From NCBI GenBank assembly GCA_037783545.1, contig JBBELK010000527.1:180202-244201 (forward strand): DNA of 64,000 nucleotides, written 5' to 3'. Source of the stretch: Henricia sp. BOLD:AAB3569. Its lineage: Eukaryota; Echinodermata; Asteroidea; Spinulosida; Echinasteridae. A program made the position numbers and the translations under genes. Below, one piece after another: positions 63,929 to 64,000 of this stretch (position 1 is its first letter; each line of letters starts with the position of its first letter). Under the pieces are notes generated by a model. It had not been told where the DNA came from. It searched no databases and saw only the letters and a program-made list of their open reading frames with translations.

Positions 63929-64000
63929 GAACAATTTTCCGACGAACTTCAAATTTTGCATGCTCCAAACACTCTATATTGCGCACTTGTCCTAAAAAAT
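63929..64000 (+). repeat. Return to subfamily A at the window edge
   Basis: The last 72 bases read GTCGAACAATT and CTCCAAACAC, the A-type marks, after the GTAGATACGG B mark upstream. The B-to-A switch is at the same place in the monomer as at 54180 and 58020. The array continues past the window. Confidence 0.75.

Larger units (their letters stand above)
19207..64000 (+). repeat. S297 satellite array (296-298-bp monomer, about 151 copies)
   Basis: A second tandem repeat runs from 19207 to the window end. Each unit reads, in order: CCTAAAAAATTGACAG, GGGAAATGGCAGAG, TTTAG plus an A run, CTGGGTTGGGG, CTTCCTGGATGCTCCCGC, GTACGCACCTCTTTGGTG, TGCGCATGCTCAG, CCTTCGGACTG, GACACGGCCCAG, GGTCAAAGTGTGG, CAAACGTCGGC, GGTCGAAAAATTTTCCGAC, TTGCATGCTCC and ACTCTATATTGCGC. 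Length differs mainly through the A run (7, 8 or 9 bases gives 296, 297 or 298 bp). Two GCATGC (SphI) sites per unit predict a strong restriction ladder. I do not recognise it as a named satellite, and it has no unique sequence between copies. Confidence 0.98.

Noticed and set aside
1-64000. CRISPR array
   Set aside because: Units are contiguous direct repeats of 205 or about 297 bp with no unique spacers and no cas genes.
1-64000. Prokaryotic or phage origin
   Set aside because: There are no genes, operons or ribosome-binding-site pattern over 64 kb, and long HOR satellite arrays are a eukaryotic feature.
1-64000. Telomeric or rDNA-spacer identity
   Set aside because: No short telomeric repeat such as TTAGGG or TTAGGC runs are present, and no rRNA gene sequence or recognisable rDNA flank occurs in the window.

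Overview
The whole window is satellite DNA. I find no credible gene, RNA gene, transposon or unique sequence in 64 kb. Two tandem-repeat families fill it and meet at one sharp junction at 19205-19207. The left array (1-19206, here S205) is built of about 94 copies of a 205-bp monomer. The right array (19207-64000, here S297) is built of about 151 copies of a 296-298-bp monomer. Both run past the window edges. Arrays this long with higher-order repeat (HOR) structure are typical of eukaryotic heterochromatin (centromeric, pericentromeric or subtelomeric). I cannot name the species, and I recognise neither monomer as a described satellite.

S205 layout: a mixed zone (1-1844); a near-perfect 10-monomer, 2050-bp HOR present 2.4 times (1845-6764); a transition (6765-7584); a 12-monomer block carrying an 88-bp deletion, present twice in tandem with a 2372-bp period (7585-12328); then nested 6-monomer (1230-bp) and 17-monomer (3485-bp) registers (12329-19206). 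Most S205 monomers carry a 17-bp motif matching 8 of the 9 essential bases of the CENP-B box, and a 7-bp-stem inverted repeat.

S297 layout: a 297-bp zone (19207-28222) whose period is a multiple of three and so leaves a 1926-codon open frame that is probably not a gene; short dimer/trimer HORs (28223-30611); a complex zone with three 264-bp truncated monomers and registers of 1451, 2638, 2044 and 594 bp (30612-38228); a zone with a recurring 4-monomer module (38229-47762); a duplicated block (47763-50098); a 296-bp zone (50099-53623); and a final zone where two subfamilies, A and B, alternate in blocks with a 13-monomer, about 3840-bp register (53624-64000).

The most interesting observation is that the two satellites are related. 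When S205 is read on the minus strand, 135 bp of its monomer align without a gap to S297 on the plus strand, with 83 of 135 bases identical by my hand count (44 of 60 in the best part). The 92-bp difference in monomer length falls in one interval that in S297 holds two small hairpins. The window therefore joins two sister satellites in opposite orientation.
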